Shown piece after piece: positions 54,933 to 64,000 of a DNA stretch of 64,000 nucleotides. The stretch's first letter is position 1, and every line of letters starts with the position of its first letter. A program made the translations under genes and the position numbers. The notes under the pieces were generated by a model. The model did not search any database. It saw only the letters and a program-made list of their open reading frames with translations, and was not told the origin of the DNA. The DNA comes from Pseudomonas sp. TNT3 (lineage in GTDB: Bacteria; Pseudomonadota; Gammaproteobacteria; Pseudomonadales; Pseudomonadaceae), in the NCBI RefSeq assembly GCF_010095445.2, contig NZ_WFGV02000008.1, forward strand, positions 93,167-157,166, written 5' to 3'.

Positions 54933-57900
54933 ATGGCAGGGCAGACTCTACGCTCTCTGATCGTCAGTGTCTCAGCCGAGACAAGTGCCTATCAGAGGGA
55001 AATGGCCCGTGCCGGCCGAATGGGACAAAGTTATTTACGTACTATTACTTCTGGTAATCGCGACGCAGCAAGTTCATGGAGGTCACAGGAGGCAGCAGTG
55101 CGTGCTCAGGGCACGGCGATGCAGTCTCTGACCTCAACGGTTGGTGGTTACGCAGCTGCGATGGCTGGCGCGCTGGCAGTCGGTAATGTCATCCATCAGG
55201 CTGATGCTTGGAACCAGGTCAACGCCCGCCTAAAGCAGGCCACCACCAGCACCGAAGATTTCGCCGTCAGCCAAAAGTCATTATTTGAACTGAGCCAGCG
55301 GACCGGAACGTCTTATTCGGATAACGCGGGACTGTTCAGCAGATCAGCCTCCTCGATGCGGGAATTTGGTTACTCAACCTCCGAAGTGCTAGGGGTAACC
55401 GAGGCGCTTTCCGTGGGTTTGCAGGTCTCTGGCGCGAGTTCCGAGGGAGCCTCTGCAGCCATCACTCAGTTTTCCCAAGCCCTCGCGCAAGGGGTGCTGC
55501 GAGGGGAGGAGTTCAACTCCATCGCTGACAGTGGAGATAGGGTTTTACGGGCGCTCGCTGCAGGCATGGGCGTCGCTCGTAAAGATCTCAAAGCCATGGC
55601 TGATGACGGGCTGATTACGATCGACAAGCTCGTCCCTGCTTTGATCAGCCAGCTGGGTGTGTTGAACGATGAGTTCAACAAGATGCCACCATCTGTCAGC
55701 AGGTCGACTACCTCTCTTACAAATGCATTTCAAGCGTGGATCGGGGGGGCTGACACAGCAACCGGCAGTACTGCGGTTCTTTCGGGCGCGATTGATCTCG
55801 TCGCGAAGAATATGGATGTCCTTGCTGCATCAGCGTTGACTGCGGGGGCAGCGTATGTGGGCTTGAAATCCGGCGAATTGATCAAGGGGCTGCGGGACCA
55901 GGTCAGCGCCTTACGCGAGGCTCGCTCCGCAGAAATCGGCAGGACCACCGCACAGCTTGATGCTGCGACTGCGGCTGCGCGTCGTGCCGCCGCTGAGGTA
56001 ATCGCAGCCGAATCTCAAGTAACTGCGACCAGATTTACTGACGCGCACACGGCTGCAATTAGCCGATTGCGTTTGGCCAGGCTTGCCGATGCCCAGGCAA
56101 CCGCCGCGCAAACTACAGCACAGGCTGCTCAAACGGCCGCGACGTCATTGGCGGGACGTGCTGGCTCCGCACTGCTAGGAGTGATGGGTGGGCCTGTAGG
56201 ACTTGCAGTGACTGCCGGCGCCGTAGCCGCTAGCTACCTTCTTTTTCGAGATAATAGCGATAAGGTTCGGCAAGCGACTGTTGACCTCAAGCGCCCGGTC
56301 GAAGAACTGCGAAAAGAGTTTGCCGAATTGGGCCGGGAGCAGGCTCGGTACAAGCTCGACGGTGTGATCCAGCAGCAAGCCGATGCCCAAGTTGCTGCGC
56401 AAAAAGCGCTTCGCGAAATTCGCGCGGCTGCCCAGGGTAACGATAAGTGGGGTGATACCTACACCGCGAATCCTTTCAAACGTGATCGAGCAGTAACAGA
56501 CTTCAATCGGCGAATTGCCGGCGGCCAGGATATCGATTCAGCAAGCCAGGAACTCGTTGCAGCAATTGGTCCCAATGAGGAAATGACAAAGGCCATCAAT
56601 GCGTCGTCGGCTGCTTACGGGGAGGCAATAAAGGCATCTGGTGACTACGGTGACGTCGCCAACATGCTTACCGCGCGCCTGAATGACGTTGCGGAAGCAG
56701 CGGGCCAGGCCGGCGCAGGTCTCAAAACAATTGAAGGGCCGGACCAGAAAACCATCGATGGCTGGACAAGTTATTCCAAGACCCTTGTCGAACGACTTAA
56801 CTCTGTTCGAGATGGCGGTGATCTGGTTGGCGAGGTCAATCGGCGAATCGAAAGGGAAGGCGTTGACCCCTCTACTGCAGAAGGCTGGCGCATCCTCGCA
56901 GGCGCAATCAAGGGATCAGAGGTAGCAGCAAAGGCATCAGAAGAAGCGCAGCAGAAGGCGAAAAAAGCTTCTGAAGATATCCAGCGCCAGGCTGAACAAC
57001 TCAACAATGCTTACATTCAAACACTGGCCAACCTCACTCAGCAGGTTGCGCTTTATGGTGAAACCACTGAGCTGGGGCGTCTTCGGTACGAACTTACTGT
57101 TGGTGAGTTATCCAAGCTGACCGACAAGAACAAGGTATTGCTTGAAGGCAAGGCAATTGAGTTGGATGCGCTCAATGCCAGGAAGGCTTACGACGGTCTG
57201 ATGTCCGGCCTGCAGACGAAAGAGCAGGCGCTACTCGCAACCACTAAAGAGCGCATGCAGGTACTGGAAACTGCCAACCGATCTGGGAAGCTGAGTTCCG
57301 ACGATTACCGCATTGGCGCGGATGCGATCTCGAAGGCCACAGTCACTGAGGCGCCGGAGTTTGGCGGTATCGATTCGTCTGTTGGTGGTCCATCTGGCGA
57401 GCTGGTCAAAATTGCCGAGGCCGAGTCAGCGCTGAAAAAGTGGCACGACAAGCAGCTGTCTATGCAAAGCGAGTTGCGTGATCAGATTCTGGCTGATCAG
57501 CAAAGCACGAATGAGCAGAAGTTGGCAGCCGAGCAGCAGTACCTGGATAGAGTAGTTGAAATCAACCAGACCAATCAGTCGCGCCTATCCGATATCCAAG
57601 GGGCATATAAGGTCGCGGTGATGGGCACCTTCAGCGAGCTGTCCGGCCAGGCTGCTGACATGGTCGGGAAAATCGCGGGTGAGCAGTCCGGCGCGTACAA
57701 GGCGCTTTTCGTGGCACAGAAAGCATTCGCTGTGGCTTCGATCATCATGAACGCCCAGATCGCTGCGGCGAAAGCACCGGCTGAACTGACCATTCTCGGC
57801 GGCATCCCAGTCGGCGCCGCGCTTCTTGCTGCTGGTTACGCGAACGCTGGCATGGTGGCCGGCATGGCGTTGGCTGGCTTCTCCGACGGCGGATATACCG

Positions 57901-58307
57901 GCCCGGGCGGCAAGTTCGAGCCCAAAGGTGTCGTGCACGGTGGTGAGGTTGTGATCCGCAAGGAAGTGGTCGACCAGCCAGGCATGAAGGATTACTTGAT
58001 TGGCTTGAATCGCACCGGAAAACCTGGGTATTCCGCCGGAGGTTTTGTCGGTACTGGGGTTTCACCAGCATTCAGCGCGCCGAGTGTTACCGCTGGCGTT
58101 GGTTATGGCGGCGCGCCGGAGATCCATCTGCATATCAATGGCGATGGTTCCGGCGGCGCCGTCAACGCACCGGAAGGTTACGAGCAGATGGGACTGGCGC
58201 TGTTGGCTACCGCCCGTTCGGAGATGCCGAAGATCGCCCGGCAGGTAATACAGCAGGAGAAAGGTCAGAACGGCCTCCTTGACCCCAACAATCGGAGGAA
58301 CAGCTGA
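54933..58307 (+). CDS. Tape measure protein
   Basis: 1124 residues, the longest gene. The N-terminal part (SLIVSVSAETSAYQREMARAGRMGQSYLRTI and LKQATTSTEDFAVSQKSLFELSQRTGTSYSD) is the lambda H-type tape measure domain; the middle has long Ala-rich helices (AQATAAQTTAQAAQTAATSLAG) and transmembrane-like stretches (LLGVMGGPVGLAVTAGAVAASYLLF). It sets tail length and helps DNA entry. The C-terminus carries FSDGGYTGPGGKFEPKGVVHGGEVVI, typical of the family. Confidence 0.93.
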   Translation: MAGQTLRSLIVSVSAETSAYQREMARAGRMGQSYLRTITSGNRDAASSWRSQEAAVRAQGTAMQSLTSTVGGYAAAMAGALAVGNVIHQADAWNQVNARLKQATTSTEDFAVSQKSLFELSQRTGTSYSDNAGLFSRSASSMREFGYSTSEVLGVTEALSVGLQVSGASSEGASAAITQFSQALAQGVLRGEEFNSIADSGDRVLRALAAGMGVARKDLKAMADDGLITIDKLVPALISQLGVLNDEFNKMPPSVSRSTTSLTNAFQAWIGGADTATGSTAVLSGAIDLVAKNMDVLAASALTAGAAYVGLKSGELIKGLRDQVSALREARSAEIGRTTAQLDAATAAARRAAAEVIAAESQVTATRFTDAHTAAISRLRLARLADAQATAAQTTAQAAQTAATSLAGRAGSALLGVMGGPVGLAVTAGAVAASYLLFRDNSDKVRQATVDLKRPVEELRKEFAELGREQARYKLDGVIQQQADAQVAAQKALREIRAAAQGNDKWGDTYTANPFKRDRAVTDFNRRIAGGQDIDSASQELVAAIGPNEEMTKAINASSAAYGEAIKASGDYGDVANMLTARLNDVAEAAGQAGAGLKTIEGPDQKTIDGWTSYSKTLVERLNSVRDGGDLVGEVNRRIEREGVDPSTAEGWRILAGAIKGSEVAAKASEEAQQKAKKASEDIQRQAEQLNNAYIQTLANLTQQVALYGETTELGRLRYELTVGELSKLTDKNKVLLEGKAIELDALNARKAYDGLMSGLQTKEQALLATTKERMQVLETANRSGKLSSDDYRIGADAISKATVTEAPEFGGIDSSVGGPSGELVKIAEAESALKKWHDKQLSMQSELRDQILADQQSTNEQKLAAEQQYLDRVVEINQTNQSRLSDIQGAYKVAVMGTFSELSGQAADMVGKIAGEQSGAYKALFVAQKAFAVASIIMNAQIAAAKAPAELTILGGIPVGAALLAAGYANAGMVAGMALAGFSDGGYTGPGGKFEPKGVVHGGEVVIRKEVVDQPGMKDYLIGLNRTGKPGYSAGGFVGTGVSPAFSAPSVTAGVGYGGAPEIHLHINGDGSGGAVNAPEGYEQMGLALLATARSEMPKIARQVIQQEKGQNGLLDPNNRRNS

Positions 58308-58645
58308 TGACTGAGGAATTCACCTGGTCGCCACGGGTTGGTGCGTCTGGAGATGACCAGGCCGACACCCTCGAATCGAAGTTTGGCAACGGGTACAGCC
58401 AGCGTCTGTCGGTCGGAATCAACAATATAGCTGGGGCTTACGCCGTTTCTTTCACCGGCGGTGAGGCGTACATCAAGCCGATCAAGCAGTTTTTTATCCG
58501 GCATAAGGGGGCGAATCACTTCCTGTGGACTCCGCCGCTTGAGGATCAGGGCAAGTACATCACCACTGGTGGCTGGCAGCTGCAAACCCACGGCAAAAAG
58601 AAGTACACCCTGAGCACCACCTTTCAGCAGGTATTCAACCCATGA
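58307..58645 (+). CDS. Minor tail protein M
   Basis: 112 residues: EEFTWSPRVGASGDDQADTLESKFGNGYSQRLSVGIN and FIRHKGANHFLWTPPLEDQGKYITTGGWQLQTHGKKKYTLSTTFQQVF match lambda gpM. A tail tip component. Start overlaps the tape measure stop by one base; order M-L-K-I-J is as in lambda. Confidence 0.9.
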   Translation: MTEEFTWSPRVGASGDDQADTLESKFGNGYSQRLSVGINNIAGAYAVSFTGGEAYIKPIKQFFIRHKGANHFLWTPPLEDQGKYITTGGWQLQTHGKKKYTLSTTFQQVFNP

Positions 58646-59328
58646 TCACCTTGGACAACCAGAAGCTTGAACCTGGCGCGCTGATCCAGCTGATTGAGTT
58701 GGACGGCGAGGCCCGGGGCATGGGCACGTTGCGGTACCACGCGCACCAGCAGTCGACGCCGATCATCTGGAAGGGTGATTCATATGTGCCCAGACCCTAC
58801 GAGACTGGTGGTTTCGGTCGCAGTGTTGAAGGCAACAACTCAACTCCAATGCTGAAGATCAGCAATATCGACGGGTTGATTACGGCGCTGTGTCGGCAGT
58901 TTCAGGGTTTGAGCGGTGTGAAACTCACTGTCCGTCAGACCTATGCCAAGTACCTGGATGCGGTGAATTTTCCCGGGGGTAACCCGGGAGCCAGCACCAT
59001 GGAAAAGATGGATATTTCCTACATCAATCAGGTCACCAGCCTGGGGCGCGAGGAAGTCGTGTTCTCTCTAGCGCCGCCGACGGCGGTGAAGGGGCAGATG
59101 CTTCCAGCCGGCCTGATCATGAACAGGTGCGAGTGGTGTTTGTGGGGCGAGTATCGCGGGCCTGACTGCAACTACACAGGCATCAAGATGTTCGATCTCG
59201 ACGGCAACCCTGTGGACGACCCAGCGTTGGACCGCTGCGGCGGCCGGCCAAGTGATTGTGAGATACGGCATGGCAAGGGTAACCCGCTGCCATTCGGTGG
59301 CGCACCAGGCGCTGCGCTCATTGGATAG
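58642..59328 (+). CDS. Minor tail protein L
   Basis: 228 residues matching lambda gpL: GALIQLIELDGEARGMGTLRYHAHQQ, SVEGNNSTPMLKISNIDGLITALC. The C-terminus has four Cys (RCEWCLWGEYRGPDCNY, RCGGRPSDCEIRHG) that coordinate an iron-sulphur cluster in the lambda protein; the same residues are present. Tail tip hub. Confidence 0.92.
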   Translation: MITLDNQKLEPGALIQLIELDGEARGMGTLRYHAHQQSTPIIWKGDSYVPRPYETGGFGRSVEGNNSTPMLKISNIDGLITALCRQFQGLSGVKLTVRQTYAKYLDAVNFPGGNPGASTMEKMDISYINQVTSLGREEVVFSLAPPTAVKGQMLPAGLIMNRCEWCLWGEYRGPDCNYTGIKMFDLDGNPVDDPALDRCGGRPSDCEIRHGKGNPLPFGGAPGAALIG

Positions 59329-59335
59329 GTAAGCC

Positions 59336-60088
59336 ATGAACAAAACGATGTTGAAACAGATTCAGGCCCATGCTGCCAGTGAATACCCCAAGGAAAGCTG
59401 CGGCCTGGTAATTCGCGAGTCCGGCCGCCTGAAGTATGTGCCATGCGGCAACGACGCAAAAACGCCGAGTGAGCACTTCATGATTAATCCCGTCGACAAG
59501 TGTCATGCGGAGGACCGTGGCGAGGTGACCATGATTATTCACAGTCACCCAGATGTGCCGCCGGTGCCGAGCATGACCGATCGGGTGAGCTGCGAGCTGC
59601 ATGAAAAGCCTTGGGGGATTATCAGCTGGCCATCTGGGGAGTACTTCGAATTTAAGCCCGAGGGCTACCAGGCACCGCTGATTGGCCGCGAGTTCGGCCA
59701 CGGCCTGCTCGACTGCTATGCGCTGTGTCGCGATTACTTCGAGCGCGAACATGGGATCGAACTACCGAACTATCCACGCCGCGATGGCTGGTGGAACGAT
59801 GGTGAAAGCCTCTACGAAAAGTACTACGAAGAAGCTGGCTTCTATCCGGTTTCGGTGCCACGCAAGGGCGACATGATCATCATGCAGATCAACGCTGATG
59901 CTCCGAACCACGCGGGCATCTATCTGGACGATGGCTTGCTAACCAGTGTTCCGGATCTTCACGAGGCTCCCGGAACATTCCTCCATCACCGCTACAACAA
60001 AAAGTCCACGCGCGATGTGTACGGCGGCATGTGGGCTGATTACACCGTGCTGATTCTCCGGCACCAACGAGTTCCTGAGGTCGACTGA
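59336..60088 (+). CDS. Tail assembly protein K (JAMM and NlpC/P60 domains)
   Basis: 250 residues. The N-terminal JAMM metalloprotease-like domain has Glu20, His69, His71, Ser79 and Asp82 in HSHPDVPPVPSMTD. The C-terminal NlpC/P60 peptidoglycan hydrolase has Cys127 in LLDCYALC and His192 in NHAGIYLDD. In lambda-like phages K helps tail tip assembly and local cell wall opening. Both active sites look intact. Confidence 0.92.
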   Translation: MNKTMLKQIQAHAASEYPKESCGLVIRESGRLKYVPCGNDAKTPSEHFMINPVDKCHAEDRGEVTMIIHSHPDVPPVPSMTDRVSCELHEKPWGIISWPSGEYFEFKPEGYQAPLIGREFGHGLLDCYALCRDYFEREHGIELPNYPRRDGWWNDGESLYEKYYEEAGFYPVSVPRKGDMIIMQINADAPNHAGIYLDDGLLTSVPDLHEAPGTFLHHRYNKKSTRDVYGGMWADYTVLILRHQRVPEVD

Positions 60089-60684
60089 TGGCAATGAGAA
60101 CAGAGATTCGCCCGCAACCCTTGGTGGTGCTGGTGATGCTTTACGGCGTGCTGGGCGCAAGGTTTGGCCGAGTTCATCATCTGGCGGTTGCATCGTGTGC
60201 CGAAGCGGTCCACGCCCTCTGTGTAAAGGTCCCTGGCTTCAAGCGCTTCCTGAGATTTTCGGAAGAGCGTGGGCTGACCTACGCGGTGTTCCGCGGGAAG
60301 AAAAACCTCAGTGAAAATGAAATAGAGATGCGGCAGGACACCGTCGAGCCTATCCGAATCGCGCCAATAGTGATTGGAAGCAAGGGCGGTGGCCTGTTCG
60401 CCACTATTGCAGGTCTAGCGCTGGTCGTCGTCGGCGCAATCACGCAGCAGTACTACCTGGTGGCAGCAGGCGCCGGTTTGATGATTGGTGGTATCGCCAT
60501 GAGCATGTCGCCCTCACCAGTTGGCGTGCTGGACAAGGAGGGTGACGGCAATAAGCCGTCGTACGCCTTCGGCGGAGCTGTCACCACTATGGCTCAGGGC
60601 CGTTGCAAGCCTCTGCTCTACGGCGAACGCGACATCGGCGGCGCTCTAATCTCGGCCGGCGTCTTCTCGGAAGATCAGCAGTAA
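60088..60684 (+). CDS. Tail assembly protein I
   Basis: 198 residues similar to lambda gpI: VMLYGVLGARFGRVHHLAVASCAEAVHALCVKVPGFKRFL; it contains two hydrophobic stretches (GGGLFATIAGLALVVVGAI, YYLVAAGAGLMIGGIAMSM). It is needed for J to assemble and is not part of the final particle in lambda. Starts at the last base of gene K. Confidence 0.9.
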   Translation: MAMRTEIRPQPLVVLVMLYGVLGARFGRVHHLAVASCAEAVHALCVKVPGFKRFLRFSEERGLTYAVFRGKKNLSENEIEMRQDTVEPIRIAPIVIGSKGGGLFATIAGLALVVVGAITQQYYLVAAGAGLMIGGIAMSMSPSPVGVLDKEGDGNKPSYAFGGAVTTMAQGRCKPLLYGERDIGGALISAGVFSEDQQ

Positions 60685-60694
60685 GGAAAAAGAT

Positions 60695-63600
60695 ATGTCC
60701 AAGACCATGACCGCGCCCGCTGAAAAGCGCCGGTGCCGGACTGCTGCTGCCCGCGTTTCAGGTGCCAAGGGTGGTGAGACAAAGCCCTACACTCCGTACA
60801 AGGCTCCTGATAGTGCGCTTTCGATCGCCACGGTCAAATTGCTTTTCGCGCTGAGCGAGGGACCGATTGTTGGGCCGGTAAACGACAAACAGTCGGTAAA
60901 GCTCAATGGCACTCCGTTGATCTCTCCGGACGGTAGCGAGAACTTCCCGGGCACGGTTTGGGACTTTCGCCCGGGCACCGTCGATCAGGAGCACATCGCA
61001 GGTTTTCCAGCAATTGAGAACGAAGCCTCACAGGGTTTGCCGATTGAGCTGAAGTCCGACAATGCCTGGACGCATGCCATCACTGACCAGCAACTGTCGG
61101 CAGTCCGCATCCGCTTATCTTGGCCGCAGATCTGGCAGGTTAAAACCAATGGCGACCAGATCGGGTATCGCATTGATTACGCAATCGATCTCTCGGTCGA
61201 CGGTGGCAGCTATCAAACCGTCCTTTCAGCAACGCTGGACGACAAAGGAACCACTGAGTACGAGCGAACTCACCGAATTGACCTACCGGAAGGCTTCACC
61301 AGTGCGCTGGTGCGCGTTCGCCGGCTCACTCCAAATCGGAATGACTCAAACTTTGCCGACTTGATGCGGATCAAGGGACTGACCGAAGTCATCGACAAAA
61401 AATTGAGGTATCCGAACCTGGCCTTGGGTGGTCTGCAGTTTGACGCCAAGCAGTTTCAGGACACGCCCAAAGCCAGCTTTCTGATGCGCGGCCGGATTGT
61501 TCAGGTTCCCAGCAATTACGATCCGCAAACCCGGACATATTCCGGTGACTGGAACGGCACGTTCAAGCTCGCCTACACCAACAACCCAGTTTGGGTATGG
61601 CGAGATCTGCTGCTGCATCGCCGGTATGGTTTGGGTCGCCGTATCACTGCCGATATGGTCGACCACTGGACACTTTATGAGATCGGTCGCTACTGCGACG
61701 TAATGGTGAGTGACGGTAAGGGCGGCTTGCAGCCGCGCATGACCACAAACGTCTACATCCAGGATTCGATTGAGGGCTACGCATTGCTCTCTGATTTGGC
61801 CAGCGTGTTCCGTGGCAGCAGCTGCTGGAACGGCTCGCAGGTCACTATGGTGGCTGACATTCCAGGTAACGAAGACGGCTACGTTTTCTCTCGGTCGAAC
61901 ATCATTGGTGAGTTTGAATACGCCGCCGCAGCCTTTCCTGACCGTCACACCCGGGCAAAAGTGGCGTGGGATAACCCTGACAATGAGTTCAAGACCCAGC
62001 CGGCGCCGGTAACCAATGATGAGCTGATCGGTGCCCTTGGCCATCGGATGCTCGATATTTCTCGTTTTGGCTGCACCGTCGAAGGCGAGGCTATCCGCCA
62101 TGGTATTTGGGCACTGAAGTCCGAGCAGTACGAAGAATGGTCGGTCAGTTTTACGACGGGCATGGAGGGCCGGAACGTTGAACCGGGGCAGATCATCTGC
62201 GTGGCGGATGAACTGTTTTCGGGCCGCCCAAATGGTGGGCGCATCAGCGCGGCCACCAAGCGCGTGATTACACTGGACATCGATGCAGAGGTGCACCAGG
62301 ACGATCGACTGATTCTCAACCTGCCAAGCGGTAAATCCGAGGGCCGGATCGTAAAATCCGTCTCTGGTCGGTTGGTCACCGTCATGGCCGACTATTCGGA
62401 ATTGCCAGAAGCTGAATGCAGTTGGTCTGTAGAGAGCGCTGATTTGGCTGTAATGCGTTTCCGCGTGCAGACCATCGATCCCCAAGGGTTGCATCAGTTC
62501 AAGATCGCCGCAACTCAACATGAGCCTCTAAAGTACCCAGCGATCGACAACGGGGCACGCATTGATCCGCAACCCACGAGCATTATTCCCCCAGGCGTCA
62601 TGCCTGCTCCGACCGGGATAGCCATCGAGTCTCGCACTCGAGTATCGCAAGGCATCGCGATAAGCACGATGCGTATCAGTTGGTTGTCGGTACCGGGCGC
62701 AATTGCGTACAACGTTGAATGGCGAAAGGACAACGGGAGCTGGATTCGTCTACCGCGTACCGGCAACCTCGGCGCGGAAGTTGAAGGCATCTACAGCGGT
62801 CGCTATGTCGCGCGCGTCAGTTCGATCAACGCGATGGATATTGCTTCCATCTGGGGCACCAGTAACGAGGTTGTGCTCTCTGGGAAGGAAGGTCTACCGC
62901 CCGCGGTCTCATTCCTGAATGCCGAAAGCCTACTTTTCGGTATTGGCCTCAAATGGGGTTTTCCCGCTGGTGCAGAGGACACCCAGCGAACGGAAATCTG
63001 GTACGGCACGACCATCCGTGTTGAAGACGCGACCAAACTGGCTGATCTGGCGTATCCCCAAAGCGATTACAGCATGCAGAGCTTGCTGGCGGGCGCGCGG
63101 TTATTCTTCTGGGCTCGCCTGGTTGATCGTTCCGGCAACGTTGGTCCTTTCTTTCCGGTAGGTACCGGGGTGATGGGACAAGCCAGCTCTGACGCTGGAC
63201 CGATCCTTGATCAAATCGCCGGTGAGATTAGCGAAACAGAACTCGGTAAAGGTTTGCTGGACCGTATCGACTTGATCGATGGCCCGCCTTCCTTGCCGGG
63301 TTCGGTCAGCGGGCGAATTAAAGAGCTGGACGAACAGATCAGCGAAGTTACCGACCATCTGCAGGAGCGTGTCACCGAGGGGCAGCAAGCACTTGCCGAA
63401 GCTCAGGAGGCTTTTACCGAAGCTCAGGGGACGCTAACCGAAGCCCAAGAGACGCTAACCGAGACTCAAGCGGCGATGCAGCTGCAGCTCAATCAGGTCA
63501 GCACCATCGCCAAATCGGGCGAGTATCAGAAGGACAAGGCTTACGCGGTCGGCGCATCCACGCGCCTGAACGACCGCCTGTACCAAGCAAAGATCGCGGT

Positions 63601-64000
63601 ACCGGTAGACGTAACCGGCGCGAAGTCGCCACCCAACACCACCTACTGGTTGGACGTTGGCCAAGTCCTCACGGATTCCAACGGTCTGGCCTCGCGTGTC
63701 AGCACCACCGAAACCAAGATCACCAGCATTGAAGGGGTCAACACCAGCCAGGGCACAGCGATCACCGGGCTGAACAACAGCCTGACGACCACCAACACCA
63801 ACGTGACCGCTGCACAAACGGCAGCGAACGCGGCGAACACCTTGGCCGGCGGTAAGGGCAAGGTGATCGTGCAGACCGCAGCGCCGGCGGTGGCCGATCA
63901 ACTGGCGCAAAACCTGTGGATCGACATCACCGGCGGAGCGAACACCCCGAAGCGCTGGACGGGCTCGGCGTGGGCCGCCGTGACGGATAAGGTGGCAACC
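60695..64000 (+). CDS. Host specificity (central tail fibre) protein J, N-terminal part
   Basis: Open frame of more than 1100 residues from ATG 60695 to the window's end. The start MSKTMTAPAEKRRC leads into a J-type region (LLFALSEGPIVGPVNDKQSVKLNGTPL, RRYGLGRRITADMVDHWTLYEIGRYCD); fibronectin-like repeats follow, and at about 63340-63480 a coiled segment with repeated AEAQEAFTEAQGTL-type heptads. It contacts the host receptor. The 3' end lies outside the window. Confidence 0.93.
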   Translation, partial: MSKTMTAPAEKRRCRTAAARVSGAKGGETKPYTPYKAPDSALSIATVKLLFALSEGPIVGPVNDKQSVKLNGTPLISPDGSENFPGTVWDFRPGTVDQEHIAGFPAIENEASQGLPIELKSDNAWTHAITDQQLSAVRIRLSWPQIWQVKTNGDQIGYRIDYAIDLSVDGGSYQTVLSATLDDKGTTEYERTHRIDLPEGFTSALVRVRRLTPNRNDSNFADLMRIKGLTEVIDKKLRYPNLALGGLQFDAKQFQDTPKASFLMRGRIVQVPSNYDPQTRTYSGDWNGTFKLAYTNNPVWVWRDLLLHRRYGLGRRITADMVDHWTLYEIGRYCDVMVSDGKGGLQPRMTTNVYIQDSIEGYALLSDLASVFRGSSCWNGSQVTMVADIPGNEDGYVFSRSNIIGEFEYAAAAFPDRHTRAKVAWDNPDNEFKTQPAPVTNDELIGALGHRMLDISRFGCTVEGEAIRHGIWALKSEQYEEWSVSFTTGMEGRNVEPGQIICVADELFSGRPNGGRISAATKRVITLDIDAEVHQDDRLILNLPSGKSEGRIVKSVSGRLVTVMADYSELPEAECSWSVESADLAVMRFRVQTIDPQGLHQFKIAATQHEPLKYPAIDNGARIDPQPTSIIPPGVMPAPTGIAIESRTRVSQGIAISTMRISWLSVPGAIAYNVEWRKDNGSWIRLPRTGNLGAEVEGIYSGRYVARVSSINAMDIASIWGTSNEVVLSGKEGLPPAVSFLNAESLLFGIGLKWGFPAGAEDTQRTEIWYGTTIRVEDATKLADLAYPQSDYSMQSLLAGARLFFWARLVDRSGNVGPFFPVGTGVMGQASSDAGPILDQIAGEISETELGKGLLDRIDLIDGPPSLPGSVSGRIKELDEQISEVTDHLQERVTEGQQALAEAQEAFTEAQGTLTEAQETLTETQAAMQLQLNQVSTIAKSGEYQKDKAYAVGASTRLNDRLYQAKIAVPVDVTGAKSPPNTTYWLDVGQVLTDSNGLASRVSTTETKITSIEGVNTSQGTAITGLNNSLTTTNTNVTAAQTAANAANTLAGGKGKVIVQTAAPAVADQLAQNLWIDITGGANTPKRWTGSAWAAVTDKVAT

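Noticed and set aside
6513..64000. Insertion sequences
   Set aside because: No DDE or HUH transposase gene was recognised; all recombinases seen are of the tyrosine type.

Overview
The window is a piece of a Pseudomonas chromosome, most like the P. fluorescens/P. putida side of the genus. The evidence is the conserved core block thrS-infC-rpmI-rplT-pheS-pheT-ihfA-MerR-like gene followed by tRNA-Pro(GGG), with Pseudomonas-type protein sequences throughout and moderately high GC. Two mobile elements sit head to tail at this tRNA. The identification is from reading the sequence only; no database search was run.

Region 1 (1-6480) is core translation and nucleoid genes. Region 2 (6513-24444) is a 17.9 kb genomic island bounded by a perfect 46-bp direct repeat of the 3' half of the tRNA-Pro gene. 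Its left half is defence cargo: a type I restriction-modification operon (hsdR, hsdS, hsdM) with an AAA-ATPase/HNH nuclease pair resembling Septu (PtuA/PtuB) between hsdS and hsdM, followed by an Mrr-like restriction enzyme. Its right half holds small hypothetical genes, a second tyrosine recombinase next to a large nested inverted repeat, and a maintenance module: a ColE2-type replicase, an AlpA-like regulator, two iteron-like 20-bp repeats and the island integrase. This layout resembles phage satellites or plasmid-like integrative elements.

Region 3 (24399 to beyond 64000) is a lambda-like siphovirus prophage using the same tRNA repeat as its left attachment site; its right end lies outside the window. 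Leftward genes are integrase, excisionase-like protein, two DNA methyltransferases, a Lar-like zinc protein and several small genes. The switch region holds a CI-like S24 repressor, a Cro-like gene and a CII-like gene, with six operator-like sites of the form TTTAG-N4-CTAAA in two clusters. Rightward genes are an antirepressor, DnaT-like and lambda P-like replication proteins, a VRR-NUC nuclease, an internal tyrosine recombinase, a possible late regulator, hicAB, holin and spanins (Rz with nested Rz1), HNH, terminase, HK97-type head genes, lambda-type tail genes (including a -1 frameshift between G and T) and the start of the host-specificity protein J.

The parts fit a conflict: the island carries at least three restriction-type activities, while the adjoining prophage carries two methyltransferases, a Lar-like antirestriction candidate and a PutAbiC-like membrane protein. 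The least explained features are structured non-coding stretches: two covarying hairpins that bracket a TerB-like/membrane gene pair on the early leftward transcript, a multi-hairpin zone downstream of them, and the nested inverted repeat at 18915-19002.
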